A stretch of 60,000 bases of DNA, taken from Antedon mediterranea (lineage: Eukaryota > Echinodermata > Crinoidea > Comatulida > Antedonidae). Numbering within the stretch: position 1 is the first letter of the stretch; each line of letters starts with the position of its first letter. Both the position numbers and the translations under genes were made by a program. The DNA lies in NCBI RefSeq assembly GCF_964355755.1, contig NC_092677.1, forward strand, positions 4,967,001 to 5,027,000. The letters are read 5' to 3'. Positions 1 through 10,995 of this stretch are shown piece after piece. A model generated the notes under the pieces. It worked only from the letters and a program-made list of their open reading frames with translations, was not told the DNA's origin and made no database searches.

Positions 1-1146
1 GGGTTTATTATTGTTTTGTCCAAAATTATTGTGTTTTGCAAATTGTGTTTAGCCAGACAGGGATTTCCCATAATTTTATTCCCAACTTGAAAAAATGAAA
101 TATCGGGAGGTTTTATAAAACTGTAGAGGGCGCTAAAATAATATGTCAAACCATAGAGGGTGCTGTGGAAAACCTAAAAATATTATCTACAATTGTTAAT
201 GTGGATTTGTCAGGTGTCCCGAAGGCGGAAAATTATTTCATTATAACATATATACTGTACATACATATAATATTTATAACACATGAATGCATTCCGGCTA
301 TAGGCCTATATATAAAATCTTACAGACTGATATAATTGATATGTTATTAGTATGTTTTATATTCCCTTATCGTCTAATGTAATATAAATCAATACTGTAT
401 TAATATATCGGGAGATTTTTTTGGTTTATCCAAAATATTGGAAATACAAGAAATTGCATTTTAGCAGGAGAGCACTAGGAGATGACTCAAAATATCGAGA
501 GACTCCCACCATCGGGAAAATTGGCAGTCTGCTAGTACTATCTTTTCCATACATCTACAGTAATCACGAACGTTCCATAGTACAGAACACTGTTACTGTG
601 CAACGTACAAATTATTTTTTGCTGAAAAATATGCTATAATGAAAAACAAACTTGAAAGTCAATTGAAACTACTTATTGCTTTTGAAAGGCAAATGAAATT
701 TCATTGCATTTTCACATGACTGAACACCAGTAGGCCTAACTGTTCAAACAACAATGGTAATTGTAGTTTGGAAGCCCAAATCTTGGTAGTACCACTGTAG
801 TGGTTACTGGCTGTATAGTAATTTAAGTTTCGTTTTTCATTGACATTTTCATTCCAAACAATAGAACAAAACAGAACGAAAATGGAATGGAATGTGATAC
901 AAGCTTTGTTTGTCAATTGGAAAAACCAATTTTGTCAGTATAGTGCTCAGAGACAAAATATATATATATATTTTAAAAATCAATTTTTTTGTAACCCTAA
1001 CGAATAAGTAAACAATTGTTAACAATAATATACATCTTTCAGATATATAAACCACTTATTTGTTATTTCAGAATGCCCAGGGTACATAGACTGTATACTC
1101 TTGACATGATTACATCAATTTAGTGTTGTATTATTTTAATATACAG
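1..1146. other. upstream flank of the Ig receptor gene, no gene seen
   Basis: AT-rich sequence with no convincing coding potential; short open frames here have no recognisable domain and no flanking splice signals. A TA-rich stretch at about 958-975 could serve as a core promoter element for the gene starting at 1147, but nothing else supports this. The bases just before the start codon (TTTTAATATACAG) also resemble a splice acceptor, so a noncoding first exon may lie in this flank. Confidence 0.4.
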
Positions 1147-1192
1147 ATGCATTTACTAGTGGGTGTAGTCATATTCTTCGTTTTTAACAATG
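1147..1192 (+). CDS. Ig receptor gene, exon 1: signal peptide
   Basis: The ATG opens a 15-codon hydrophobic stretch (MHLLVGVVIFFVFNN) that ends at a strong donor, GGTAAGTAC, in phase 1. Joined to the acceptor at 8020 it continues EAHCQ and then the first Ig domain, so it reads as a secretory signal peptide with likely cleavage near AHC-Q. The 6.8-kb intron that follows is long because a 6-kb LTR retrotransposon sits in it. Signal exon plus phase-1 Ig exons is a standard layout for animal cell-surface Ig proteins. No homologue is recognised by name. Confidence 0.72.
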
Positions 1193-1603
1193 GTAAGTAC
1201 TTCATATTTCATTTTGTTCTAACTTTTCTTTCGTTTACAAAGTAAAAGTTACATATCAATACAGTTTTATATTTAATGCTTTTTTTTTGCGATTGAAAAT
1301 AGCATTTTCTGTGCTAGTTGGTGTATGCATGTATTTTATAACTCACTGGTTTTATCTATGTTGCTGATAATCATAACATTCACACCTTGGTTTGGCTAGG
1401 TTGATTAATCAATTGTTGTATTTGGTATTACCTTTTTTATACCTCCATGGTATTACAGTATTAGTAGTTTATAGAATAAAAAACATTTCTATTGTTTCCT
1501 GATTGTACAGTATTCTTGCAATGGCACATGTCATTTGATATTAGTTAGAGAAATCTTTTTTATAACTGTTCTATCCTTTTTAAATGGCATCTATAACTTC
1601 TAG

Positions 1604-1608
1604 GCCTA
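1604..1608. repeat. target site duplication GCCTA, left copy
   Basis: The 5-bp sequence GCCTA precedes the left LTR, and an identical copy follows the right LTR at 7664-7668. A 5-bp duplication is usual for Ty3/gypsy-type integrases. This fixes the element as 1609-7663. Confidence 0.8.
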
Positions 1609-2010
1609 TGTAGTGAATTTATTTTAGTTGGTTCCGAGCTTTCTCAGGCGTATATATTTCCACGCGACGTACACTGCTGTCACTGAATGATAACTCATAC
1701 AAAAAGTATATTTAACTCAACTAGAACTTTTATTCCTTGTAATTCGATTAATACATCTTTCTACCTCTACCAGTCAAGCCTTAATATTTTCTTTATCAAC
1801 TTTCCGTTTATCTACTCTGATCTTATTCTCTCTTCTCCTCTAATATCTATTACATTCTACTTTATACTGGATATGCAAATTTTAGGCTTCAGAGGAGGAT
1901 AACATTTTCCCTCCAAAAATTATACGATTTTGATTGGCTAATAATAAGGCGGACCTGGTCTAAAGCATCCTTCTCTAAACACAGAGAATCACAACATCAA
2001 TAATATGACA
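1609..2010 (-). repeat. 3' LTR of Gmr1-like retrotransposon
   Basis: This 402-bp repeat is nearly identical to 7230-7663. On the plus strand it begins TGTAGTGAATTT and ends ATATGACA, so it has TG...CA ends. On the minus strand, the reading direction of the element, a polypurine tract (AAAAAGGGGAA, at 2011-2021) abuts it, which identifies it as the 3' LTR. Confidence 0.9.
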
Positions 2011-2112
2011 TTCCCCTTTTTGGGAAAAAGATTGTGTCAATCTTTCCAAAAATGTTAACATTTAAAACCATTTTACTTTAAACTATCTACTAATAACACC
2101 TCTATAATATAT

Positions 2113-2643
2113 TTATGCACGGCTTAATCCATCTGCATTTCCATTTAATGATCCTTTCTTGTAAATAACTTTAAATTTATATCCTTGTAAAAACAGAGCC
2201 CATCTCATAAGTCTAACATTGGCACCCTTCATTGAGTCCATCCATCTCAATGCCTGGTGGTCAGTATGAACTTGAAATTCACAACCATACAGATAATACT
2301 TAAGTTTATTGATAGCCCAAACAATAGAGAGGCACTCTTTTTCTGGCACAGAATATCTCTGCTCATGTACAGATAACTTTCTACTTAAGTACACAATGGG
2401 ATAATCATTACCCTCACCATCTATTTGGATCAGCACTGCACCTATGCCATAATTTGAGGCATCGGTTTGCAATATAAACATCTTATCAAAATTTGGGGCT
2501 TTTAATGCATTATCATCAGTAAGTCGTTTCTTTAAAGTTACAAAGGCATTTTCACATTGTTCATTCCACTTAACGGTATTACTTTTACTCTTTAAAGTTA
2601 AATCAATCAATGGCTTAGCAATTATTGGCATAGTTCTGTACAA
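2113..2643 (-). pseudogene. RNase H domain of the Gmr1-like element
   Basis: The 176-codon frame holds the end of the reverse transcriptase connection (AKPLIDLT) and an RNase H domain. Visible catalytic signatures are LQTDASNYGIGAVL (first Asp), EKECLSIVWA (Glu) and HTDHQAL (Asp), ending NGNADGLSRA, the usual gypsy terminus. It starts in a different frame from the reverse transcriptase frame that it overlaps at 2615-2643, so a frameshift separates the two domains. The element's polyprotein ends here, about 100 bases before the polypurine tract. Confidence 0.85.
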
Positions 2644-3823
2644 ATTTTCTGTAATAGCCCGTTAATCCGAGAAATGATCGGACTTGTTTCTTAGACAAAG
2701 GTCTGGGGAACTTTTCCACAGCCTCAACCTTATCAATCATGGGTCTAATTTCTCCATTACCAATCTTATGCCCCAGAAATTCTACCTGTGCATAGGCAAT
2801 TTTACATTTCAAAGGCTTTGCTGTCAATCCAGCACTACTTAATCTTTCTAATACATCATTCAAATGAAAAATATGATCTTTCCAAGTTTGACTATAAATA
2901 CATATGTCATCTATATATGTCTTAGCATATCCCTCAGTACCTTGTAATACCTTATCCATTAATCTTTGGAAAGTACTAGAGCTGTTTTGCATACCAAATG
3001 GAAGTACATTGTAACAATACTGTCCAAATTGTGTAATAAATGCTGATTTGTCTTTGGTCTTAGGATCCAGAGGCACCTGGTAAAATCCTTTAGTTAGATC
3101 TAACGTAGTTATGTATATTGCGGATGATACCTCATCCAACATTTCGTCTATGCGAGGCATAACATAAGGGTCAAATTGTGTAGTCTTATTTAGTGATCTA
3201 AAATCTGTCACCATTCTAATTTGATTCTGGCCTTTCTTCAGGGCAATAATAGGTGCAGCATAGGCACTAACTGTAGGTTCTATTATACCCATAGCCAACA
3301 TACTATCTAATTCCTCTTTCAATTTACCCTTTAATGCTTGGGGCGTTCTATATGCCCTATGCCTTATAGGCATTTCACCATTAGTCTTAATTTCATGTGT
3401 CACTAAGTGAGTTCTACCTGGTACATCCGAGAATACATTCTGTTGGTACTTTAACAATTCTGTTAATTGTTTAGTTTGTGTATCATTTAAATTACTACTA
3501 ACGTTAACGTCTCTCCATGTTTGTGATTGATGATAAGACAATCCTATGTCTATTTCACTATCTAACTCATTGTCATGGACTGTTTCATTTAAGTCTACTT
3601 CTTCTATCGACTGAACATTTGTTACTACATAATAACCATCTTTACTTATTTCTACTTTATCATACCATCTCTTTAACATATTAACATGTAGAATTTGTTT
3701 TTCTTTTCTTCTACCTCCTATGTATATTTCATAATTTACATCATTGACCTTTTTTGTAACAGTGAAGGGGCCTTGCCATTTACTGTCTAACTTACTATTT
3801 CCTACTGGAAGGAATATCAACAC
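2615..3823 (-). pseudogene. GPY/F-like module and reverse transcriptase of the Gmr1-like element
   Basis: The 402-codon frame begins with a GPY/F-like integrase tail (SKWQGPFTVTKKV) and continues into a Ty3/gypsy reverse transcriptase. Visible motifs are RMVTDFRSLNK, TLDLTKGFYQVPL, LPFGMQNSSSTFQRLM, the active-site YIDD within TYIDDICIYS, and EFLGHKIG. The stop near GYYRKFVQNYANNC is caused by a shift into the RNase H frame. The front end is also out of frame with the upstream integrase. The catalytic residues themselves look intact. Confidence 0.87.
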
Positions 3824-3834
3824 TTTGTCCCCTT

Positions 3835-4977
3835 CTACTGTACAAATTCTCTATCAATAGCATTCTTGTTATAATTGTGGGACATAATTTCTTGTTGTTC
3901 AAGTTTGTTTACATTAGCATCTTTCATTAATTCCTCCATTTTTTCTCTTATGTCTAACATGTATTTGATAACATCAGTAGATGTTTCTTCATATTCTACC
4001 CAATTACTTTTGAGTAAACTCAAGGGTCCCCTCACCTCTCTACCATAAAGCAATTTAAAAGGTGAATGGCCCGTCGCTTTACTAGGAACTTCTCTGTATG
4101 CAAACAGAAAGGGGGGTATGTAGTTATCCCAATTTTTTCTTTGCTTAACTGTAAGTGTCCTTATCATATTTTTCAATGTACCGTGAAATCTTTCAACAAG
4201 CCCATTGCTTTGGGGGTGGTACACTGTAGTCTTTAATTGATTAATCCCCAACATACTACATATAGATTGCATAATTGAAGACATGAAATTAGTTCCTTGA
4301 TCATGTACAATCTCTTCGGGTAATCCTACTCTAGTAAAGACTTCTATTAGAGCCCTGGCTACTGTTTCAGCTCTAACATTGGGTAACGGGATAGCATCCG
4401 GATATCTCGTAGCATAGTCAATTATAGTAAGCATATATTTGTTATTACGGCTTGTTCTAGATAAGGGTCCAACAATGTCTATCGCTATACGTTTAAATGG
4501 TGTACTTATAATCGGTAATGGTATCAAAGTATGTTTCCTTTTACTTTTACCCTTATCTACCTTTTGGCATTCCTTACAGACTTTACAATAGACTACCACA
4601 TCTTTAAATATACCTGGCCAATAGAATTGGTTCAGGACCCTACTTTTAGTTTTCTCAACACCCATGTGACCTGCAAATGGCACATTATGACCTAAGTGTA
4701 ATACACCCTGTCTACACTGAGTGGGTAATACAATCTGTTCCACTTGGTTATTCTTATCTTTAATACTACTCCAATTTCTCATCAATATACCTTGTCTCAT
4801 AAAGAAACATACCCTATGCTGACCTATTTCTTCTATAGGGACTACCCTGTCAAACACTCCTTTGAGTGAGTCATCCTTAGTTTGCAATTTGATCAGTTCT
4901 TGTTTAGTTAGGTTCAGCTTGTGCTGTTGTTTTATGTTTAACTGTTTTATCTTTAGCTTTATCCTCATTTTCGTCAA
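3835..4977 (-). pseudogene. integrase of the Gmr1-like element
   Basis: The 380-codon frame holds an HHCC zinc-binding domain (HLGHN...GHMGVEKTK...CKVCKECQK) and a DDE core: Asp in AIDIVGPL, Asp in VHDQGTNF, Glu in NGLVERFHGTLK. It is located 5' of the reverse transcriptase, the diagnostic feature of the group. Its last codons (DREFVQ) run into a premature stop 12 bases before the downstream frame, a frameshift lesion. The 5' part overlaps the gag/protease frame by 74 bases in another frame. Confidence 0.87.
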
Positions 4978-5971
4978 ACAAATTATTCATTTCTGTTCCA
5001 TTCATATCATCTAAACACTTAGTTTTATTTACTTTGTTGTCATTTACTACTGTTTTCAACAATTGTACATTAGTTTCTTTAGGCGGCTCTTCTATCGGCT
5101 TAAAGTTACTATCTTTCCCTAACAATATCATTTCGTCTTGTATTCTAACATCATTTTCTATTCTGGCTTGCTCCCTAGTTAGGACGAACATTTCTTTAGC
5201 CATTGTTTCCCCACAATTCTGGTCCAAATCATGACCCAATAACATGTCCCTCTGTAATCCTTCGATTACGGCTACAATCACTTTTCCTGTCACTATCTTA
5301 CTTTCTATAGCTACCTCAGCTAAGGGGACGGTAATATCGCCTCCTATACCTCTTAACGTAACCCATTTTCCTGGCAAGTAACATTTGTTAGGCACTAGAC
5401 TTTCCTTAACAGCTGACTGGGTACATCCCGAGTCTCTAAGCATAGTTATATCCTGTCCTTCTAATTTTCCTGGTATTATACACTTCTCCATTTTATTTTC
5501 TACACTATCCATAACTACTTGGGGTCTATCTGATTTTATTCCTTTACATCTTAAGCCATCTTTCACATTCGGGCCCTTCTTAGTGTCACTAGTCTTTCCT
5601 TTTGCTACCATCTTAGGACAATCCCCTATTTTATGTCCCTTCTCTTTACAATTGAAGCATAGGCCATTAATCCATTCATTTAAAGGTTCTCTCTGTTGGA
5701 AATTTCTACCATAGTTATGGAATTTGCCTCCCCTTCCGCGATACCTATTGTATCCTTGCTGCCTAGCTCCAGGGTTATTCTGAGTCGTACTATTCTTAGG
5801 TTTACTATTTTCTTGGCCCTTATAATACGTAGGCTTATTTTCAGAATTTACGGCATTCCAATAGCCACGGCCACCTCTATTAGCTATATAATCATCGGCT
5901 ATCATAGCCATATCATTGCTCTTATTTACTTGTTTATCTCTAAGATAAAGCCTCAGATCTTCAGGCATCAT
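4904..5971 (-). pseudogene. gag C-terminal part, zinc knuckle and protease of the Gmr1-like element
   Basis: The 355-codon frame starts with the end of a SCAN-like gag region (PEDLRLYLRDKQ), then a Gly/Arg-rich stretch and a CCHC zinc knuckle (CFNCKEKGHKIGDC). A retropepsin-like domain follows, with active-site segment LRDSGCTQSAV and the distal LLGHDL. The active site reads DSG rather than DTG, acceptable for this family. It is separated from the front half of gag (5961-6677) by a frameshift at about 5965, and the sequence joining them seems shortened. It ends in a frame different from the integrase. Confidence 0.8.
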
Positions 5972-6677
5972 CTTCTTTTACATTAGCACATTTCATCCAA
6001 CATTTTAAATAATGGGAGAGCTCATTCAGCCATTCCCTGATGGACATATCTTTAACTCTGTTTGAATTTCTAAATTTAAATCTGTAGGTCTCTGCGGACA
6101 CATCATACTTTTCTAAGATTGCCTTCTTTAAGGTATCATAATCTACACATTCTTTTACGCTTAAGGATGCATATGCTGTCCTAGCTTTACCAGACAGTTC
6201 AGGTGCTAACCTAGCAGACCACGTATTCTTATCCCAACCTGTGGCTTCTGCCAAGTGTTCAAATGTTCTAAAATATATATCAATATCATCTGATTCCTTC
6301 AAAGTAGGAACCTTTACCTTCATTTCATCTACTATATTCCTAGCATTACTGTAGCTAGACCTATTTTCTAATTCCATCATTTTCACTCTTTCTTGTGATT
6401 CTATTTTCTTTTGCTCTATATCTGCTTCTAATCTTAATTGGTCTTGTTGGTATTGTAATTTTAACTTTTTGTTTTCGGCCTCAAACTTCATTCGAAAATA
6501 TTTGAGCATCATATCTTTAGGCATACCGCCGGGTATTTCGGGCAAATCAATATCCCTAGCCATTTTATCATATATTTCATTGACTTGGTCAACCTCTTCT
6601 TGGTCAACCATATCTTCCCTAGTATCTTTTTCTGACATAGTCTTATCTATATTTTTACCCGATCTTAAAGTTGTCAT
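5961..6677 (-). pseudogene. gag N-terminal part of the Gmr1-like element
   Basis: The 238-codon frame starts MTTLRSGKNIDKT about 550 bases inside the 5' LTR. It has an acidic region, a Glu/Lys/Gln-rich coiled-coil-like stretch (about residues 65-100), and a capsid-like region with WSARLAPELSGKARTAY and the YRFKFRN segment common in SCAN-related gag proteins of gypsy elements. It ends early within the REWLNELSHYL region; the following part continues in another frame at 5971. Capsid function is therefore probably lost in this copy. Confidence 0.75.
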
Positions 6678-7139
6678 GCTAATAACAATTTTACTAATGA
6701 AATATGTAAACTTATGTATACAAAATATGTTATAAAAGTATTTGTATTACCTTGATTCCATTCAGATATGTAAAAATATGAAATCCACATAAATTTTTAA
6801 ATGCAATACAATATAAGACATTAATTTACTTCAAAATCAAAGTCACAAACAACGTTCCAAGTTCGCTCCGTACAAAAATTTACTTTCGAAATAAAAATAG
6901 TTTACAAAGTCAGCTTTGCAAATCTTCTCCAAATTTACTGGGCTTCCTTCTGTTACTTCAGTCTTCTTCTTTCAGACCTCGGTGAATATATACAGTATCT
7001 CCGATGAATATCCAGCAGTCTTGAGCTCAACAGTATTTCTTCTTCGTTGTAATATCCAAACAACGCACGGTATAAAAACTGTCAGGAATCCAGATCTTCG
7101 TAACCATTTAACTTTTTGGTTACTGATTTAACAGGCCCG

Positions 7140-7180
7140 TAGAGTAGGCACTGTCACTTCTTCTTCTTCTTCTTCTTCTA
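7140..7180. repeat. CTT microsatellite in the retrotransposon leader
   Basis: A run of CTT/TTC triplets lies in the untranslated leader between the 5' LTR and gag. It is a simple repeat with no other signal. Confidence 0.8.
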
Positions 7181-7210
7181 GATACTTAAATCATGTATCT
7201 TTAAACAAAA

Positions 7211-7229
7211 ATTTTCACCGCTGCCACCA
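7211..7229 (-). promoter_or_regulatory. primer-binding site of the Gmr1-like element
   Basis: Read on the minus strand, the bases right after the 5' LTR are TGGTGGCAGCGGTG. They start with TGG, the complement of a tRNA 3' CCA end, at the position expected for a tRNA primer-binding site. The tRNA species was not identified. Confidence 0.7.
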
Positions 7230-7663
7230 TATAGTGAATTTATTTTAGTTGGTTCCGAGCTTTCTCAGGCGTATATATTTCCACGCGACGTACACTGCTG
7301 TCACTGAATGATAACTCATACAAAAAGTATATTTAACTCAACTAGAACTTTTATTCCTTGTAATTCGATTAATACATCTTTCTACCACTACCAGTCAAGC
7401 CTTAATATTTTCTTTATCATCTTTCCGTTTATCTACTCTGATCTTATTCTCTCTTCTTGTTTATCTACTCTGATCTTATTCTCTCTTCTCCTCTAATATC
7501 TATTACATTCTACTTTATACTGGATATGCAAATTTTAGGCTTCAGAGGAGGATAACATTTTCCCTCCAAAAATTATACGATTTTGATTGGCTAATAATAA
7601 GGCGGACCTGGTCTAAAGCATCCTTCTCTAAACACAGAGAATCACAACATCAATAATATGACA
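7230..7663 (-). repeat. 5' LTR of Gmr1-like retrotransposon
   Basis: This 434-bp repeat matches 1609-2010. It is longer because a segment of about 31 bp (around TCTACTCTGATCTTATTC) is present twice in tandem at about 7430-7490. Its inner edge reads TATAGTG where the other LTR has TGTAGTG, a point difference in the terminal dinucleotide. The GCCTA target duplication follows at 7664-7668. Confidence 0.88.
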
Positions 7664-7668
7664 GCCTA

Positions 7669-8019
7669 GTATAGCCATGTCAATGTTTTAAGATAGATAC
7701 ATTGAATAAAAGTTTATTTTAAAAGAGTAGGTACAGTATGTTATAAAACAAGTAATGAATGTTTTTATAATGTTGTATTTGTTTTCAATTAAAGATTGAC
7801 GGCTGTATTTAAGTCTGTTCCTCGTTAAAAAAAGCAGTCAATCTTTCACCTCATGAAATGTTCTCACCATCCAACTCATAAACATTCATTATTTGTATAT
7901 TATTAACTAGGCATAGGCAAATGAAGGATGAAACTAAGTAAACCTCACAAAAAGACAAATAAAAAAGCATAAATATATATTTTTTTAACTTGGCCTAATA
8001 GTAATTGTTTCATTTCTAG
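7669..8019. other. remainder of intron 1
   Basis: AT-rich intron sequence without a recognised repeat or gene. It ends in a pyrimidine-rich tract and the acceptor TTTCATTTCTAG before exon 2. Confidence 0.6.
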
Positions 8020-8355
8020 AGGCCCATTGTCAGTTGGTGACATCATCTAACCAGGAAGCCAAGGAAGGTGATGTTGAAGTAGTAATGACTTGTGATTATT
8101 CACAATTCACTTCTACTACGCCTGATGCAATACAATGGGATGAACTAAATGATGGTGGAGTAAATATCAACCCAGGAATTGTAAATACTAATAAGGTACA
8201 AAATGGACGTTTCAGGTTAGACACTGCTCCTGGTAAAGCTAGCCTGGTGATGTCACAACCTATGAGAAATGATTCTCAAAGAATATTTCAATGTCAGATA
8301 AAAACAATAAGCGGAGAAATTCAGTTATCAAATCCATCTATTCTAACTGTATATT
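8020..8355 (+). CDS. Ig receptor gene, exon 2: Ig domain 1
   Basis: A 336-base exon, phase 1 at both ends, flanked by TTTCTAG and GTGAGTAC. It encodes the end of the signal peptide (EAHCQ) and one V/I-type Ig domain. The B-strand cysteine is in VVMTCDYS, the C-strand tryptophan in IQWDE, and the F-strand cysteine in RIFQCQI; the domain ends SILTVY. All three core Ig residues are present, so it should form the normal disulfide in the secretory pathway. N-linked sites such as NDS are present. The next exon joins in frame at 9714. Confidence 0.85.
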
Positions 8356-9713
8356 GTGAGTACTGTAGATTTAAATGTTTTGTTATAAATACCACTAATG
8401 CTGATGTAATACAATATTGCAACTCAATGGAAAGTTAACCTTTTTAGCAGATAGAGTCCTGGGGCATCAATTTGGTGGTAGGGGTGTGAGAGACTGAGGT
8501 GAACACATTTTTTAAAAGATGGACTTTTAGGTGCCTAGAAATTGCGTTTTTACTTGAAAAATCTTACATATATTCTGATTTTTAAATCTGGATTGCCAGG
8601 AGTTTAGAATTTGTTGACAATTAATATTTATTATTATATTTCTGCGGTTCTATCCAATGTTCTAGCCACTTTGAAAAATAGTACACTACTAATGAAAGTG
8701 CTAAATTATAAGTAATAAATATACTGTATCCAATCTGTGGACAGTACTATTTCAATCTAAGGGTATGTTCAGACTCATGGAGTTACAGTGGAGTTATCTA
8801 TGCAAGGCGTACGGTAATCCGTGGCGTTAAAAGCCAAGGTGTTCAGACACAACGACCAACATTCCTGATCAGGTCAAAGCAGATAGAACTATATGTATAC
8901 ATTCATGACAATGCATGAAAGTTTACATCGTTTACATTGTTTTTTGTTAGTTTATTTATATAATGTTTACCTTCAAATATACTGATTTGTTCTTAATACT
9001 TGTAGAATTGCATTTTAATTCAAAATAATTTAAAACGTAATTGTTACACGGACAATTATCTGATTAATTGATTTAATTAATCACTGACGCCAACTTTACT
9101 GTTCTTTAAAATCTGAACCTGAAAATACATTTGACATAGCTATTTCACTGTCGTATCATAGGGTACGGGTATGTAGTTGCTGTCTGCTAATCGTGGTTGT
9201 GTATTTACATTGGTTAAGGTTAAAATCACTGATGCATCCCTGGATTAGCGTTATGAAATCTACCCTCTCCCGCTAGAGTTATTAACGCCACTGGCGCGGA
9301 GTAACAGCTCCCTAACGCTAATCCGCGGCATGGTTCAAACACAAAAATATGTACGCCGCTTACATAACTCCACCGTAACTCTGTGAGTCTGAACATACCC
9401 TTAGATCTTGTCAGTGCAGCTCAGGTTTCACAATTATAATATAGCTTGAGCCAGTTAATGTCAGACATGGTACAATGATTATGAACACAAAGAGTGCACA
9501 AACTAGAAAGGTGTGCTGTGTAAAATGATAATAGTATTTACAACAAAAATGCACCTACTATGTAGTATATAGAGAATGTAGAGGAGCGTAATATCTTATC
9601 TGCATAAAAGAATAAGTTATATATAAATAAATTATTTAACAACATTTATGATATTTAATCTGGAAAATCTATTCTTAAAATACAATTTATATTTCCTTTC
9701 TTTTGATTATCAG
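8356..9713. other. intron 2 with a foldback element
   Basis: Apart from the inverted-repeat element at 8759-9402, this intron is AT-rich with no gene seen. It ends with CCTTTCTTTTGATTATCAG. Confidence 0.6.
8759..9402. mobile_element. MITE with AAGGGTATGTTCAGACTC terminal inverted repeats
   Basis: The left end AAGGGTATGTTCAGACTC is mirrored by GAGTCTGAACATACCCTT at the right end. The inverted similarity goes on inward (GAGTTACAGTGGAGTTA against TAACTCCACCGTAACTC, and GTACGG/CCGC-rich parts). It is about 644 bp long, noncoding and non-autonomous. I could not define a clear target duplication, so the superfamily is open. Confidence 0.75.
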
Positions 9714-10025
9714 ACTTGGATCAACCATTTCTGGATGCCTCCGCAACCACTGTCTACGAAGGTTCATCAGTGACCTTTACCTGTAGTAAACCTGAAGGTG
9801 ATCCTGTTCCTGACAATACCATTTGGTATAAAGATGGACAGACAGTCAATACAAATGAGACTTCTAGATATGAGATTGCAAATAACAGTATGTCAGAGTC
9901 AGTTAAGATTAAATCAGCTACTGAAGAAGATGGTGGGAGATATACATGTAAAGCAGAAAGTGATCAGTTTAAAGGAGACGATGCTAAAACAAGTGAAGGA
10001 AAACAGCTGACTGTAATTGGATATT
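9714..10025 (+). CDS. Ig receptor gene, exon 3: Ig domain 2
   Basis: A 312-base exon, phase 1-1, between GATTATCAG and GTATGTAC. It encodes a typical I-set Ig domain: VTFTCSKPEG (B-strand Cys), TIWYKDG (C-strand Trp), and GGRYTCKAE (F-strand Cys within the DGGRYTC motif), ending KQLTVIGY. Several N-x-S/T sites (NET, NNS) suit an extracellular domain. It joins in frame to exon 4 at 10361. It resembles Ig domains of adhesion and immune-type receptors generally; no orthologue is claimed. Confidence 0.87.
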
Positions 10026-10360
10026 GTATGTACACATTTGTATATTACCATTTAATTGTCTTCGTAAAAGTACTCTATGTGATTTAAGTTTGCTTGTGTA
10101 TTAACCTGTTTTGAAAGATAAGAATACAGCAAATTATTTTAGATCTATAGAGATAGACATTACCTAAATTTGTCTTTAGATATCACTGCTCCATCATAGT
10201 ACAGTGTACATTGCTTGAATTGTAGATCTAATATGTTTTATCTAACATATTTTTAACAAGTTCAAAAATGAGACAAGTAATATAGATTATATAAATTATT
10301 TAAGATAATATCTAAAATATTGACTGATTGGCATTAGCTGATCTTGTCTCTTTTTTTTAG

Positions 10361-10585
10361 ATATAACTGTTACTTTTACATCTGAAAATGGTTTAGCAAC
10401 ATGTACAGCAGAGGGCCATCCTAAGCCATCATCTGTATGGATATTACAAGATGGAAAAGTGGTTGACAATGGAGAAAATAGAGCAACTATACAAATTAAT
10501 GATGAGATATGTAAATCACATCTTGAATGTTATGCAGAAAATGGAAAGATTACTGACTTAATAACATTATTGAACTGTGATGCAG
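10361..10585 (+). CDS. Ig receptor gene, exon 4: Ig domain 3
   Basis: A 225-base exon, phase 1-1, flanked by TTTTTTTTAG and GTAATA. It encodes a short Ig domain, ITVTF...LATCTAEGHPKP, SSVWILQDGK and SHLECYAEN, so the Cys-Trp-Cys core is present. At about 74 residues it is shorter than a usual V-set and fits a C2/I-type domain with a shortened middle. It ends NCDAG and is followed directly by the membrane exon, placing it next to the membrane. Confidence 0.8.
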
Positions 10586-10896
10586 GTAATACATTTATGA
10601 TTACATCGGCAATATAATTCAGTTCACTTATTGACTTTTAACTTGTCCCTGGTTATTATGTAACTGACGATATATCATAATAGAAATTTAAGCATTTTTC
10701 TATTTTTAAATGATGGATGTATCTTTTATTAGAAAAATGAAGGTTTACTGTACTTGATGTTTTTTTATGTATTGAATAATATTTTAATGAAACACCTAAA
10801 TTTAGTTAACGTATGTACCAAGTGGTTTAAGTTTTATATATTGCAGTACATACTCTACATTTAAAAAAATGTTATCTATAAATTATTATTTTGTAG

Positions 10897-10995
10897 GTTC
10901 ATTATCACCACACACCATCATGATTATTATTACTGTTGTTTTAATCCCTGTTGTCGTTGTAATCCCTACTGCATCGTTTCTGGTTTTACTTGTTT
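10897..10995 (+). CDS. Ig receptor gene, exon 5: transmembrane segment
   Basis: A 99-base exon, phase 1-1, flanked by ATTTTGTAG and GTAAGTATC. It encodes a short polar stretch (GSLSPHT) and then about 25 uninterrupted hydrophobic residues (from IMIIITVV through SFLVLLV), a single membrane helix. The next exon supplies QRKRRSR, a positive stop-transfer sequence, giving a type I membrane protein with three Ig domains outside. The exon is symmetric, so skipping it would keep the frame and could give a secreted form. Confidence 0.82.

Larger units (their letters stand above)
1609..7663 (-). mobile_element. Gmr1-like Ty3/gypsy LTR retrotransposon, full length but defective
   Basis: A complete 6.05-kb element with two LTRs, GCCTA target duplications, primer-binding site, polypurine tract and all domains, read on the minus strand. 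The order is gag, zinc knuckle, protease, integrase, GPY/F-like module, reverse transcriptase, RNase H. Integrase upstream of reverse transcriptase is the Ty1/copia order, but the sequences are Ty3/gypsy-like. That combination defines the Gmr1 group, first described from cod and known from deuterostomes. Coding is split into five overlapping or adjacent frames, so this copy is inactive. It lies in intron 1 of the Ig gene in antisense orientation. LTR similarity suggests a fairly recent insertion, apart from one 32-bp length difference. Confidence 0.88.

Noticed and set aside
5034-5986. Plus-strand open frames inside the retrotransposon
   Set aside because: Shadows of the minus-strand gag/protease coding region.
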